Source: Rhinopithecus roxellana | Lineage: Eukaryota; Chordata; Mammalia; Primates; Cercopithecidae | NCBI RefSeq assembly: GCF_007565055.1 | Contig: NC_044557.1 | Coordinates: 138,737,493-138,801,492 of the forward strand | Length of the DNA stretch: 64,000 nt | Reading direction: 5' to 3' | Part shown: positions 23,954 through 35,476 of the stretch, piece by piece | Position numbering within the stretch: the stretch's first letter is position 1 | Layout of the letters: each line of letters opens with the position of its first letter | Notes under the pieces: model-generated | Told to the model about the DNA's origin: nothing | The model's database searches: none | What the model saw: the letters and a program-made list of their open reading frames with translations, nothing else | Made by a program: the position numbers and the translations under genes

Positions 23954-25099
23954 TCTCTTCAAAGAAAAGATCTAAAAAGTAGAAATGGTTGTACTCTTCA
24001 TTGTGTTAAAATACTGAAATAAATCAAATACCAGGTTATAGACTAACCACAGAAATGTTAGAACAATCCTTTGATGTACACCATGGAGAAAAGACAATGG
24101 AATAAAATACAATTTCCACTTTATTGAATGGCACTCAAATGTTCAGACAGTGTCAGAAAGCCAGATGTAGTCCAACATGTATTCTATCTTGAGGAGGGAG
24201 GTATGAATCCCAAGTGTCGTGACTCTCTGCAGTGAACACAGACTGTTATCAGATTATGTCACTCTGGCTTAAATTTAGCAAATGCTCAAGAAGTGGCATT
24301 TGGAGCATGGACGTTTATCTAAAGTTAATCCACCCGAAGAGAATCTAGGGCATTTCACTAAAACTTTCATCACGACGACTTGAATTAGAACAGTAAAATA
24401 AGAAATATAACCTATATTATTTCTGAAGCCATAAAATGTAACCATGTTATAATTACAGATATCATAAACTAATAATATTAATGACATTTTATTTTTAAAA
24501 GAGACAGTGGGATAAAAAAGAATATGTCGATATTTTCTATACATTTCAGTTGGGAAAAGTGATTTTACATCACTTTTAAAGTGACTAATGCCAACAATGT
24601 AACAAACTATCACAGTTTAAGAATATTAAAATTCCTTTCATTAATATCTTTAGTAGAAACGGTTTGCCTCTTCTAGTTGAAGATCCAATCACAGACTATA
24701 TATTGCTTTTAGCTTTCATGTATCTTTAATCTTATATGTTCTCAAATGCATCAATACTAGTTTTATAATTGCAATGTGATACATGAGACATATGCATATC
24801 CATGTTCACAGGAAATGTACATTGAAGTATTTAGAGGGCATGTTTGCAGCTTGTCTCTGAATGGTTTAGAAAAAAAGTGTTAATGCATGTATGTGGGTAT
24901 GTATGTGTATGTGTGAGAGAGAGACAGAGACACAGAGAGATGGAGTAAGAGAGAAAATAAAGCCAGTGTGGCAAAATGTTAATTGAATCTGAGTGAAGGA
25001 TATACAGAAGTTATTTGTACGTATCTTACAACTTTTCTTATGTTTGAATTTATATCCAAAAAAAAAAAAAGGAGTAAGAACATTATTTAAAGAAAACAA
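23954..25099. other. Mostly unassigned; degenerate TG/AG tract
   Basis: About 1.1 kb. 24886-24955 is a degenerate run of TG-rich then AG-rich dinucleotides. A 112-codon minus frame (24275-24613) has no recognisable motif and is treated as chance. Confidence 0.5.
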
Positions 25100-25380
25100 A
25101 TTGGAGACAGGGTCTTTGTCACTCAAGCTGGAGTGCAGCGGCATGATCTCAGCTCACTGTAACCTTCATCTCCCAGACTTAAGTGATCCTCCCACCTTAG
25201 CCTCCCTAGTAGCTGAGACTATAGGTATGCACCACCATGCCTGTCTAATAAATTTTTTTTTTTTTTTTTTTGTACAGATGAGGTCTCACTAGATTTTCCT
25301 GGCTGGTCTCAAACTACTGGCCTCAAGCAATTCTCCGATGGTCTCCTAAAGGCCTGAAATTACAGGCATGACCCAGCTAA
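25100..25380 (-). mobile_element. AluJ-like element, antisense
   Basis: 'ggagacagggtctttgtcac' to 'ggcatgacccagct', with a T17 expansion in the linker near 25253-25271. Strong divergence and 'cctcaagcaattctcc' suit AluJ. Confidence 0.9.
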
Positions 25381-25764
25381 AATTCTTTATAAACCATGTT
25401 ATATAACATGGGCTTTTTGGGCCTTCAGGAGCACAGAATTAAACTTGAGAAACTGTCACCCCAAATCTACATTTCGGAATAGGATTTCTCAAGAGAGGAT
25501 GCTAGTCACTTGAGGACCTAAATGGATTTCATTGAGTCCATTGTATTCTTAAAATTACATGCATGAATTCGTAAATTAACTTCTTTCCTGGGAAAACAGT
25601 CCATAGTTTTCATCGGATGCTCAGACTCTACTGTCCCCAGAAGCTTGGGAATTACAGCATTAATTTCTGTTCATCTAAAGACACCTTAAAAAAAAAAACA
25701 GAAAAGACAGCGTACAGTCTACAGGGAATTTAAAAATGTAAGTAGATGACAAGAAATCTATGTT
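25381..25764. other. No recognisable feature
   Basis: Unassigned spacer between an AluJ and an old L1. Confidence 0.45.
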
Positions 25765-26568
25765 ACGGATATATAAAACACACCTGTCAATCAATAAGGA
25801 AATGACATTCTAATAGAAAATTGGGCAAAAGACATTAATCAATATTTCAATGACGAGGAAACCCATATGGGCAATAACATTGAAAGAAATGTTTTATTTC
25901 ATGGGTAATCAGAGAAATGCAGATCAAGACCACAGTGAGGCCGGGCGCGGTGGCTCAAGCCTGTAATCCCAGCACTTTGGGAGGCCGAGACGGGCGGATC
26001 ACGAGGTCAGGAGATCGAGACCATCCTGGCTAACATGGTGAAACCCCGTCTCTACTAAAAAATACGAAAAACTAGCCGGGCGATGTGGCGGGCGCCTGTA
26101 GCCCCAGCTACTCGGGAGGCTGAGGCAGGAGAATGGCGGGAACCCGGGAGGCGGAGCTTGCAGTGAGCTGAGATCCGGCCACTGCACTCCAGCCTGGGCG
26201 ACAGAGCGAGACTCCGTCTCAAAAAGAAAAAAAAAACAAAACAAAACACAGTGAGATATAATTTATGCACATTTGATTGGGATAAAGAAAGAAGACCAAC
26301 AATCCCAAGTGATGAAGAGGATATGAATTTACAGTACTTTACAGAATTCTGGGAATGTAAAGTTATATTGCCATTCGTGAAAACACATTAGCAATATCTT
26401 ATAAGATTAGTCTCACACTCCAAGACCTAGCATCACACTTCTAGGTATGTATGCAAGAGTGATTCTTACATGCATATACAAGGAAATATATATAATACTA
26501 TCCACACCAGTGCTGCTAACAACAACAAAAAGCTAAATACAACTCAAGGGCATATTTTCAAGAAAACT
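25765..26568 (+). mobile_element. Old L1 (L1M-type) ORF2 3' part, split by an Alu
   Basis: Left part (25765-25939): 'aaaattgggcaaaagacatt', 'gggtaatcagagaaatgcag', 'atcaagaccacagtgag'. Right part (26256-26568): 'tttgattgggataaagaaag', 'attctgggaatgtaaagtta', 'cacttctaggtatgtatgca'. Both follow the end of L1 ORF2 in sense. Many stops and indels; not coding. An MLT1 LTR follows directly. Confidence 0.85.
25940..26246 (+). mobile_element. Young AluYR-type Alu (Old World monkey subfamily)
   Basis: The least diverged Alu in the window, with many intact CpGs. It has 'ggctcaagcctgtaatccc' where AluY has 'ctcacgcc', 'aaaactagccgggcg', and 'gagatccggccactgcactc'. To my knowledge these mark Cercopithecid AluYR subfamilies. 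It splits an old L1; the duplication 'cacagtgag' is at 25931-25939 and 26247-26255. Subfamily call is from memory. Confidence 0.93.
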
Positions 26569-27074
26569 GTAATATTCAGCTTCTAACATGGTCCCATGAT
26601 CCTTGCCTGTTGGTGTCCATGCCTTTTTTGAGTTCCTCACATATTAAATCATGGTCACCTATATAACCAATAGATTATGGCTGAAGTGATCATATCTGAT
26701 TTCCCAAACTAAGAAATTAAAAATATCACAACTTTTGCCTTGGTCTCTTGATTAACTTGCACTGGAGGAAATCAGTTGCCATGTTATGAGAACACTCAAG
26801 CATTTCCATTGAGAAGCCTGCATGCAGAGGAGTCGATCTTCCAGCACTAATTTATTGGACAGATGAGTATGCCCTTTGAAAGTGCATCCACCAAGGCTGG
26901 TCAAGCCTTCAAATGATTTCTATTCAGCTGCCATCTGACCCTAACCTCATGAGAGACCCTGAGCCTAATTTGCTTACTGAGCTGCTTCCAAATTCTTGAT
27001 CCATAAAAATTGGAAGAAATGATTGCTTTAAGCCACTATGTTTTTATTTGTTAAGCAGAAATAGATATTCAATG
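26569..27074 (+). mobile_element. MLT1-type LTR (ERVL-MaLR), solo
   Basis: About 506 bases in MLT1 order: 'gaccaatagattatgg'-like 'aaccaatagattatggctga', 'gttgccatgttatgagaaca', 'ggtcaagccttcaaatgatt', 'cctcatgagagaccctgagc', 'gctttaagccactatgtttt'. Old, with no second LTR seen. Confidence 0.9.
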
Positions 27075-27561
27075 AAAAATAAATTATGGTAAATAATATA
27101 GAATTCAAAATCAACTAAAGAGAAAATATTCTTTAATGTGCATACATATTATATAAAACTTTACAAAGCAATGGGCTGAACCATACAAAATTAAAGATAA
27201 GGTTTAGTTGGTGTGGGTGAAGCAAAAGGGATTAAATAGTAGCAGAGCACATAAATAAATGAAAGTTATTAGCAATGTTCTGATGCTTGGTTTGAGCCAT
27301 GTTTATAGGTGATCATTTGATTATTAATAATTGCATTTAATTACATTGTTTAAAGATTATACTTATGTAATTTTGACCAACTTATGATCGAGAGATTAGA
27401 AATAATTAAATTATATGGATCTGTGTTCCACTGAGGGTTTCTCACGGACATATCAGGAGGAAATATTGTCACTTAGAGTCAGAATACCTTTCCAACTTCT
27501 GTAAGATGTACCCTGTTGGAGGCTGACTACTAAGGAAGAGAAAATGAACATGGAAAAATAT
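27075..27561. other. No recognisable feature
   Basis: AT-rich spacer. Nothing named. Confidence 0.5.
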
Positions 27562-27841
27562 GGCTAGGCACAGTGGCTCACGCCTCAAGTCCCAGCACTT
27601 TGGGAGGTCGAGGCGGGCAGATAACAAGCTCAGGAGATCGAAACCATCCTGGCTAACACAATGAAATCCCATCTCTAATAAAAATACAAAAACTCAGCTG
27701 GGTGTGGTGGCGGGCGCCTGTAGTCCCAGCTGCTCGGGAGGCTGAGGCAGGAGAATGGCGTGAACCCGGGAGGCGGAGCTTGCAGTGAGTCGAAATCGCG
27801 CCACTGCACTCCAGTCTGGGCGACACAGCAAGACTCCGTCT

Positions 27842-27888
<47 letters not shown>
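27562..27888 (+). mobile_element. AluY-like element
   Basis: Sense Alu from 'ggctaggcacagtgg' to an A31 run followed by (AAAAG)n. 'gagaatggcgtgaacccggg' and 'gcggagcttgcagtgag' are AluY words. No clean target-site duplication. Confidence 0.95.
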
Positions 27889-28725
27889 ATGCAACCACTT
27901 AGTTTCTCCGAAATGTAGACATATTGAACCTAACGAATTTGGTATAGCCCATCATGTGTCATCTATTGTTAATCCTTCTCTCGTATCTACTAGGTCATGT
28001 AACAAAGAGGACAGACACTTTCAGGATAACGATGGTGAAGGAATGAGAAAAGTACTGAAGTTTACCTGGAGAAACAGGCAGAATAAAGTGAAAGGGATTC
28101 CCAGGATTAACCTCTAAGAAGGGAACTGATCACAAAAACTCAATTAGATTCAGATTTAAGCTATTAAATGAAAAAGAAAAAACTTTGAATATAGGACAAC
28201 AGGACTGATGTTGTTTTTTAACATGGGTAATCTTAACTTCCATGTCCTTCATATTTTTATCTACTCTCTGTTTTCTTATTGAAATTAGAAGCAGTTCTTT
28301 TTTTAAATTACTTCCAGAGGAATGATTTTTTTTTCTTTTGGAATTGAAGAATTCTGTAGCACACTTGGAAAAAGAAACACTTAAAACAAGCAAATTTTCA
28401 AAGTTAAAGAAAATGAGTAAGCACAATTTCTGTTGCCAAAGAAACAGAGAATAAGAGAAACTAGGTTGTCATCTTGATACCAAGACCTAAAATATTTAGT
28501 TTAAACTAGCAGAATTTTGTCATCATTCTATAAATATTTAGTATGGAACTAAGTTAGTGTATATGCCTGAGGGTTTCCATCAGCATTCTGACTCAGTATT
28601 ACCATCATATTATGTACTAATTAGAAAGATGGCTTATTGGATTTACTGCCTCTCTTTTCTAAGAAGTTCTACCCCCAAAGAAACTCAAAACACAAACAGA
28701 CAATACTCCTTTTTAAAAATATAAT
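27889..28725. other. Unassigned sequence
   Basis: About 840 bases, AT-rich. A 98-codon minus frame (28130-28426) lacks any motif I recognise. Confidence 0.5.
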
Positions 28726-29022
28726 TTTTGTTTTTTACTTCTTTGAGACAAGGTCTCCTTCTGTCACCCAGGCTAGAGTGCAATGGCGCCATCGTGGCTC
28801 ACTGCCACCTCCCCGTCCAGGGTTCTAGTGATTCCTTCTCTGCCTCTGGAGGCGCTGGGGTTACAAGCATGTGACATCAAACCCACGTAATTTTTGTATT
28901 TTTAGTAGAGATGGGGTTTTGCCATGTTAACCAGGCTGGTCTCAAACTCCTGGGTTCAAGCAATCTGCCCATCTCGGCCTCCCAATTTACTCCCATTTAC
29001 AGCCTGAGCCACCACTCCTGGA
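28726..29022 (-). mobile_element. Old Alu, antisense, diverged
   Basis: From 'ctttgagacaaggtctcctt' to 'ccaccactcctgg'. The stretch after 'tcggcctccca' reads 'atttactcccatttacag' in place of 'aagtgctgggattacag', so it is locally scrambled. Confidence 0.88.
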
Positions 29023-29156
29023 CTAAAAATGTAAGTTTTCTTTTCATCCTTTCAAAATTTATTAGCAATGAATACCTATTATTAAAACCTGTTTGGGCTA
29101 TCCTTATCCATTAATTTTAATAACATAACATATACAGCAACTAGTTGCTACATATA

Positions 29157-29515
29157 CATGTTCCTCAATTTGTGATGGGCTTACATCCAATAAACCTCAC
29201 ACATTGAAAATATCAATTTAAAAATCTGCTTAATAAAACTAACTTATGGAGCATCATATCACTGCCTGGCCTACCTTAAATGTGCCTAGAACACTTACAT
29301 TAGCCTATAGTTGGGCAAAATCACTGAACAAAAGAACTATTTAATAATAAAGTGTAAAATATCTCATGTAATTTATCGAATGCTCTACTGAAAGTGAAAA
29401 ACAGAATAGTTGTATGGGTATTAAAAGTATGGTTTCTATTGAATATGTACTACGTTTGCACCGTCATAAAGTCAAAAACTTGTAAATTGAACCATCCTGA
29501 GTTACGGACCCTCTG
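29157..29515 (-). mobile_element. Second Tigger-like element, inverted
   Basis: Reverse-complement relative of the element at 19861-20217. Its minus strand reads 'gcccaactataggctaatgt', 'taaggtaggccaggc' and 'cttacattagcctatag' in the same order. Ends 'catgttcctcaatttgtgat' and 'gagttacggaccctctg' are the inverted termini, with TA on both sides. Confidence 0.85.
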
Positions 29516-29574
29516 TACTTGAATAGTTGCTGAGAAATTTGGGTGAAAAACTTGTACAATGTCATTTTGATACC

Positions 29575-29690
29575 AATGTATTTAGCAAATCATTTCACCC
29601 ATCTGAGCCCAATTTCTTTGTCTATAAAATGAAAAAAAATGGGTAAATGACTACTGAGAATGCTGTCAGGAACAAAATTTTGAGATCTAT
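29575..29690 (+). mobile_element. MIR fragment
   Basis: 'agcaaatcatttcacccatc', 'tgagcccaatttctttgtct' and 'ataaaatgaa' match the MIR core 'gcaagttacttaacctctctgagcctcagtttcctcatctgtaaaatg' in order. Confidence 0.7.
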
Positions 29691-29888
29691 AATCTATGCT
29701 TAAACTTATTAACAACTTCCTTAATATAAAGTAAGATTATGAGAAAAATGCTGAGATTTTTGAGTAAAAACTCTGTCATTTTAAGCAAGAAAATTAGATT
29801 TCAATACAATGGACTTTGTGTGCAGTAAAAGAAAATTCCTTACACTCATCTCCCCATGAACCTACTGAATCATAATGTAAGCTTCTGG

Positions 29889-29918
29889 TTTGTTTTGTTT
29901 TGTTTTGTTTTGTTTTTC
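29889..29918. repeat. (TTTTG)n simple repeat
   Basis: About six units of 'ttttg', not attached to an Alu. Confidence 0.9.
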
Positions 29919-30325
29919 TTTTTGTTCATGTGTCTCTGTGTTTTAACGAATTAACCATCTGGAACCACCTAAACAAGACTCATTTCAATACTGACAATCT
30001 GCTATACACACGAATAAACAATCCAGTTGTGACCCAGATTGAGGGAGGATGAGGGTTTTAGATGAATAATTGAGATGGTTATAGAAAAAAAAAAATATTA
30101 GCAGATGCAATAACCACAAACACAAACAAACAAGAAACCTTGTACTCCAAGGATACTACCCTTGAATCCTAGCCTATTCTCACTAGTGGTTATAAATTTA
30201 ATATGATACATTTCACAGACTTAGGCATATTGCAGATCTGAGAGTTATGCCATTGATCAAATCATGCATATGCTTCAACAGCCAAATGGTATCTCATCTA
30301 ATCTAGAAATAAGATGTGCTGAATC
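29919..30325. other. No recognisable feature
   Basis: AT-rich, with a small 'caaacacaaacaaacaag' patch near 30118. Confidence 0.5.
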
Positions 30326-30348
30326 TTTTTTTTTTTTTTTTTTTTTTT
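30326..30348. repeat. T23 homopolymer
   Basis: Isolated T run with no recognisable retroelement attached on either side. Confidence 0.95.
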
Positions 30349-30410
30349 AAGTACTTGCTATTTGGATACAGGTAATGCAGCCAATAGATTAATGGATATT
30401 ATAAACTTAA

Positions 30411-30438
30411 ATATTCTACAGAATAATCTGTAGAATAT
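30411..30438. repeat. Perfect 12-bp inverted repeat (hairpin)
   Basis: 'atattctacaga' (30411-30422), loop 'ataa', then its exact complement 'tctgtagaatat' (30427-30438). The stem stops at both outer edges. The sequence around it is unassigned. Confidence 0.95.
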
Positions 30439-30581
30439 GTATTTACTTGGAGTTATATTATTTTAAATTCAAATGTTTTACAAATTTATTCTTTACCCAT
30501 GAGATTTGGGAGCTTTTAATCATAGAAAATTGCAAATAAAACAAATTAGGGAATTCCAAGAGATAGAAAGTAAAAGTATAT

Positions 30582-30865
30582 GGCCAGGCAGGGTGGCTCA
30601 TGCCTGTAATACCAGCACTTTGGGAGGCCAAGGTGGGCGGATCACTTGAGGTCAGGAGTTCAAGACCAGCCTGGTCAACATGGCGAAAGCCAGTATCTAC
30701 TGAAAATACAAAAATTAGCTGGGCATGGTGGTATGCGCCTGTAATCCCAGCTACTCTGGAGGCTAAGGAAGCAGAATCGCTTGAACCCGGGGGAGGTCGA
30801 AGTTGCAGTGAGCTGAGATAGCCCCACTGCACTCCAGCCTGGGAGACAGAACGGGGTTTTGTCTC

Positions 30866-30896
<31 letters not shown>

Positions 30897-30906
30897 AAAA
30901 AAAGTA
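30582..30906 (+). mobile_element. AluS-like element with target-site duplication
   Basis: Sense Alu from 'ggccaggcagggtgg' with a tail of about 28 A. Duplication 'gtaaaagtata' (30570-30580) versus 'gtagaagtata' (30907-30917). Its antisense strand carries the longest frame of the window (160 codons, 30458-30940), which is Alu sequence and not a gene. Confidence 0.96.
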
Positions 30907-30917
30907 GTAGAAGTATA

Positions 30918-31493
30918 GTACAGAAGGAAAATAAATGCAAAAACAGAAATCACTTCTTTTCAGCTTTTCTGACAATGAACACAAACATTTAAACTAACTA
31001 AAATATAATAATTTTTTTTTTCTTCAGATTCTGACAACCAATTCCTGCTGGTTTCCTTTGTGAACTAAAAGCTATTGAAAATATGTTAGTGGGTTTTTCC
31101 AATTCCATGACGAAATTTCAGTGATCAGCTTAAGGATTTTTGCTTGTTTGTTTCTTTTTCTATCTAGGATAATAAAGCTTTTAGTCATTTGGAAATAACT
31201 GGCAATCTGAAAGGTTTTTTTTTTTTTTATTTCCTGTTTTATTTAATTTCCCAGATTTTATTCGGAAATCATTTATGTTGCTCACTATGGAATGCTAAAA
31301 AATTCAGAAGATGTCAAGTGGGAAGTTTCACAAGTTTAGTTTTAAATTTAATTTGTAATAAATTGAAGTTTTTGAAGAATCATTCTTGTCCTTCAGATTT
31401 AGTGGTCAATGTCGCATATGAGAGCTTTTAAAAGAATTATACCCTTTAAATAATTCTACCCTTTACATTTCAGTTTGTAATTTAATTTAATGC
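30918..31493. other. Unassigned sequence
   Basis: T-rich sequence with no nameable repeat or gene. Confidence 0.5.
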
Positions 31494-31784
31494 TTTTTTA
31501 AGACAGGGTCTCCCTCTGTCCTCCAGGCCAGAGTGTAGATGTACAATCATGGCTCACAGTACACTTGACCTCCCAGGGTCAATAGATCTTCTTCCCTCAG
31601 CCTCCCTAGTAGCAGAGACCACAGGCACATGCCACCATGCCTGGCTATTATTTTTTTACTTTTGTAGAGACAAGGTCTCAATAGGTTGCCCAGGCTGGTC
31701 TTGAACTCTTGGATTTATGTGACATCTTCCAACTTTGGCCTCCCAAATTTCTGGGATTACAGATGTAAGCCACCATGCCTGGCC
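31494..31784 (-). mobile_element. AluJ-like element, antisense
   Basis: 'ttaagacagggtctccctct' to 'caccatgcctggcc'. Strongly diverged, for example 'ttatgtgacatcttccaact' in the left arm. Only about 275 bases from the next Alu, which is inverted relative to it. Confidence 0.92.
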
Positions 31785-32058
31785 CCTTTTCAATTATATA
31801 TATATGCATCTTATACATTGATTTCATGTCACATATATAGGAAAAAAACCTGTGAGCTATATCAGGGTTTTTGTCATACTTAAAAAATAGTTTCCAATTT
31901 GGGTAAAATAGATCTGGATCAGGTATAACTCATAATGGTCTCTGAGTGATTAACTGGTAGCACCATTATTAACTAACAAGAGTTTTCTTCAGATCGGCCA
32001 CATGAAACTCCTTAGACAATGAGAATGATAAGATGGATATAGATATTGCTTTATTTAG

Positions 32059-32334
32059 GTCATGTTTGTAATCTTAGCACTTTGGGAGGCCAATGCAGGC
32101 AGATCACCTGAGGTCGGGAGTTCAAGACCAGCCTGACTAACATGGAGAAACCCATTTCTACTAAAAATACAAAATTAGCCAGGGGTGGTGGCGCATGCCT
32201 GTAATCCCAGCTACTCAGGAGGCTGAGTCAGGAGAACTGCTCGAACCTGGGAGGCAGAGGTTGTGGTGAGCCAAGATCGTGCCATTGCACTCCAACCTGG
32301 GCAACAAGAGTGAAACCTCATCTCTAAAAAAAAA
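32059..32334 (+). mobile_element. AluS-like element, 5'-truncated
   Basis: Starts inside the left arm at 'tcatgtttgtaatcttagca', missing the first 20 or so bases. A short A tail and 'ccctac' lead directly into the long AT/GT microsatellite. Confidence 0.93.
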
Positions 32335-32337
32335 CCC

Positions 32338-32340
<3 letters not shown>

Positions 32341-32421
<81 letters not shown>

Positions 32422-32468
32422 CACATATATATATTTATACATATATATATACATATATATATATGTAT
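32341..32468. repeat. (AT)24(GT)15 + AT-rich compound microsatellite
   Basis: 48 bases of AT, then 30 bases of GT (32389-32418), then about 50 bases of impure 'atacatatatat' repeats. It begins at an Alu tail. Can form cruciform or Z-DNA in principle; likely highly polymorphic. Confidence 0.97.
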
Positions 32469-35150
32469 TTAGAAGCAGAAAACAATCTGATCAAGAAAAA
32501 GGATTTGTATTGGCATTTTAAGGCAAATGACAAAAAGAAAATTAGTAATAAATACTACAAGGGCGTTATTTTTAGTGGTTTTTCCATATCATTTTGCAGA
32601 GATTAAATAAAATGATAATCCCAGTGTTTTATCTTTACTTGATTGCTATCTGGAAATTGTTATAAAATTCACAGGTATATACTCTTTGATACAATATTTC
32701 TACTATCAGAAATTTATTCAACAAAAGTGATTTCAAAAAGAACCAGACAAAAAGTTGTCTTTTCTCAACTGTGAGATCTTGATTTCAAAACCTAAAGCAT
32801 GTGAAATATTAAAAATAAAACACAGATGGAAACTCAAGTTTGCAAGGAAACTCTAAAGTCTGTATCCATATGTATTTTTTTTAAATTTCACATACATAAT
32901 GATACAAAATTTAAAATGCATGGTATAACATTTAAATTAGTCTTAGTGACTATCAAAAAATACCTGATAGTCAATATAGTTGCTCTTGAAACTTCCCTAA
33001 TGCTTCAATGAGTTTGTTGCAGGTAAAACTAAGGTGGTTCCCATCTCCTGACCCCAGCGTGTGGATCTTTAACCAAAAGGTTGATAATGTTCTGACCATT
33101 TTCGCAGCACCACAACTTTAAAGATTTGAGTTTAAATTATTTATAATAGAGTCCATTTGTTATTTTCAGATATATCCCCTTACCCTATCCCAGATAAACA
33201 AATTCACACGGGCATTAACTTTTTACTCTTTTTGTACATTTCAGCTCTATTCCTAAGCAGGCGTAGGATTGTGGTTCTCATATTCATTTTTACTTTCACA
33301 GAGTTTCTTACTTTCTCCCAAGGCTAATTGTGGAAACTTCTATCCCTGCTGTGCCACTTGCTTTTGGTTTTTTTTCTACTCCCCAAATTCAGTTCTCATT
33401 TAAAAAACTTATCTCCAAAAAAAGTGACTCACAATTTGCAGATACTATGAAAATGAAAGAAAATTTCTGTTTAGAGATATATTCCTTTGATTTTTAAGAC
33501 TTTTTTGTCCTAATTTCTGAAATTAACAAGTGGTATACTGAAAAAAATGAGATTATTATTTTAACTTCTCAAATTTTTCTTATTCCATAGTGTCTAAGCC
33601 TGTCACTACAGAAAAAATGTTAGTTCTTGTTTTGTTTTTCAAGCTTGTCTTTGACAATTTTATCAGACAGTGGTCTTCAGTCAGAATCATATGTAACATT
33701 TCATTAAACATTTAAAATACAAATGAGCATTTACAAACCATCAATAGAATACTGAAAGACAAATACATAAGTTCCCTAAATTTTACTCTGAAGAAATAGT
33801 ATGTTCTGTATAATGAGCTCAACAACATATTTGAATAAATAAAGATTCATAAAGTGTGTTTGTATTTGAAAACGTATCATTCAGGACAGTACTGTTCTAC
33901 TCAAAACAACTGTATAGATTCCATGATATTCTAGTCAACTAACAATGTTTTCCCAGAAATGACAGAATCATTTTATGTGAAATGAAATGATTATGAAATT
34001 TCCATGAAACTTGGAAAATGATCATATTTTATCATGGTTCAGTTTTACGTACCATGATACAACATACATGAGAATGGTACTATGCAGTGAAATGTAGCAC
34101 TTTTCAACACTAACCAATTATTTCAGTGCTGTTTTCCCTTTCAACTGAAACAGCTAAGCTATGTTAAGTCATTCACTGCCTCAGAAAAGAGATGCTGAAG
34201 CCTCCCTTAAATAAATACACATATAAACAAGTAAACAAACAGAAAGGCTATGGAGTTTAATTGGAGTTTATTTTTAGAATTACAAATATCTAAAGGGACT
34301 CATGAAATAACAATGAGTATGTCATAAATTAGAAGCAGAATCTCCAACCCAGAGAGGAGCTAAAGATCCCATGTTTTACAAGGAGTGGAAGAGTTGGAAG
34401 CAGGTAAAAAAAATAAAAAAATACATAGATTAAGTAAGTCTTAGAGACACTCCCCGTACAACCACCATGTGTGATAAATTAGAGGAGGGGAGAGGGTAGA
34501 AAATAGATACACATGGATACCTGGCAGGTTGAAAATTAGAGCACCAGGGAGTCTGCAAATTCCCTAGGAAGCACCTGTGGATAATGAATTTGAGATATAT
34601 CCTGGCTTCCTCAACAAGCTCACAGTGACTCAGGAGCAGGAGCATCATAATCGTGGAACTGGGAATAGCATGAAAATAGATGGTTCATTAACAGCTCACC
34701 AATTTTATGTGGAGCTACATGACATAGAAGCAACAGAAAGATCCCCATGTGCAGAACTGACAGAAATCCAAGACTTAAAGTCTCCATCTGCAGGGGCTGA
34801 TATAACAAAACAGAAGAAGCCGATGACTTTGGGGGAAATGTCAGCACAAGACAATGAAATTCAGATGTATCCCTCCAGTATGTAATAACTTAGAGTTTTG
34901 CGAACCTCCATAACTTATATATGGGAGGCTAGCGGGAACCTAGTGCTTTATTTATTTCTTGTAGAAGCAAGAAATACTTAATGCACTTAGTAAAATATAT
35001 TTATAGTATATTATTAGTAATAATACATTAATAAGCAATATAATTAGAAATACTTAGTAAAATAAAAAGCTGTAAACTTTACAATATGAAAGATAATTAT
35101 TTCAGTGGAATCACTCTTTAAAGAGTAGCAACTGAGTTTTATCCTAATTT
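32469..35150. other. Long unassigned AT-rich stretch
   Basis: About 2.7 kb without a repeat I can name. 34577-34885 (+) is a 102-codon frame of balanced, non-repeat composition (acidic, ending 'EIQMYPSSM'). It has no family resemblance I recognise and no visible transcript signals, so it is not called a gene. Overlapping minus frames (72 and 75 codons) cover the same DNA. Confidence 0.5.
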
Positions 35151-35164
35151 AAAAGGAATATTCC

Positions 35165-35462
35165 GGCTGGTTCACTCTGTAATCCCATCAATTTGGGAGG
35201 CCAAGGTGGGCGGATCACCTGAGATTGGGAGTTTGAGACCAGCCTGACTAGTAAGAAGAAACCCTGTCTCTACTAAAATTACAAAATTAGCCAGGAATGG
35301 TGGCACATGCCTGTGATCCCAGCTGCTTCGGAGGCAGAGGCAGGAGAATCGCTTGAACTCAGGATGCGGAGGTTGCGGTGAGCTGAGATCACACCAATGC
35401 ACTCCAGCCTGGGCAACAAGAGTGAAACTCCACTTCAAAAAAAAAATAAAAAAAGAAAAGAA
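35165..35462 (+). mobile_element. AluS-like element, perfect 14-base duplication
   Basis: Sense Alu with a small deletion close to its start ('ggctggttcactctgtaatc'). Duplication 'aaaaggaatattcc' at 35151-35164 and 35463-35476 is exact. Confidence 0.96.
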
Positions 35463-35476
35463 AAAAGGAATATTCC

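Noticed and set aside
24275..24613. 112-codon minus-strand frame
   Set aside because: No recognisable motif, no supporting context, chance length.
30458..30940. 160-codon minus-strand frame, longest in the window
   Set aside because: It lies almost wholly in an Alu read antisense; phrases such as 'SVSQAGVQW' are the usual Alu translation.
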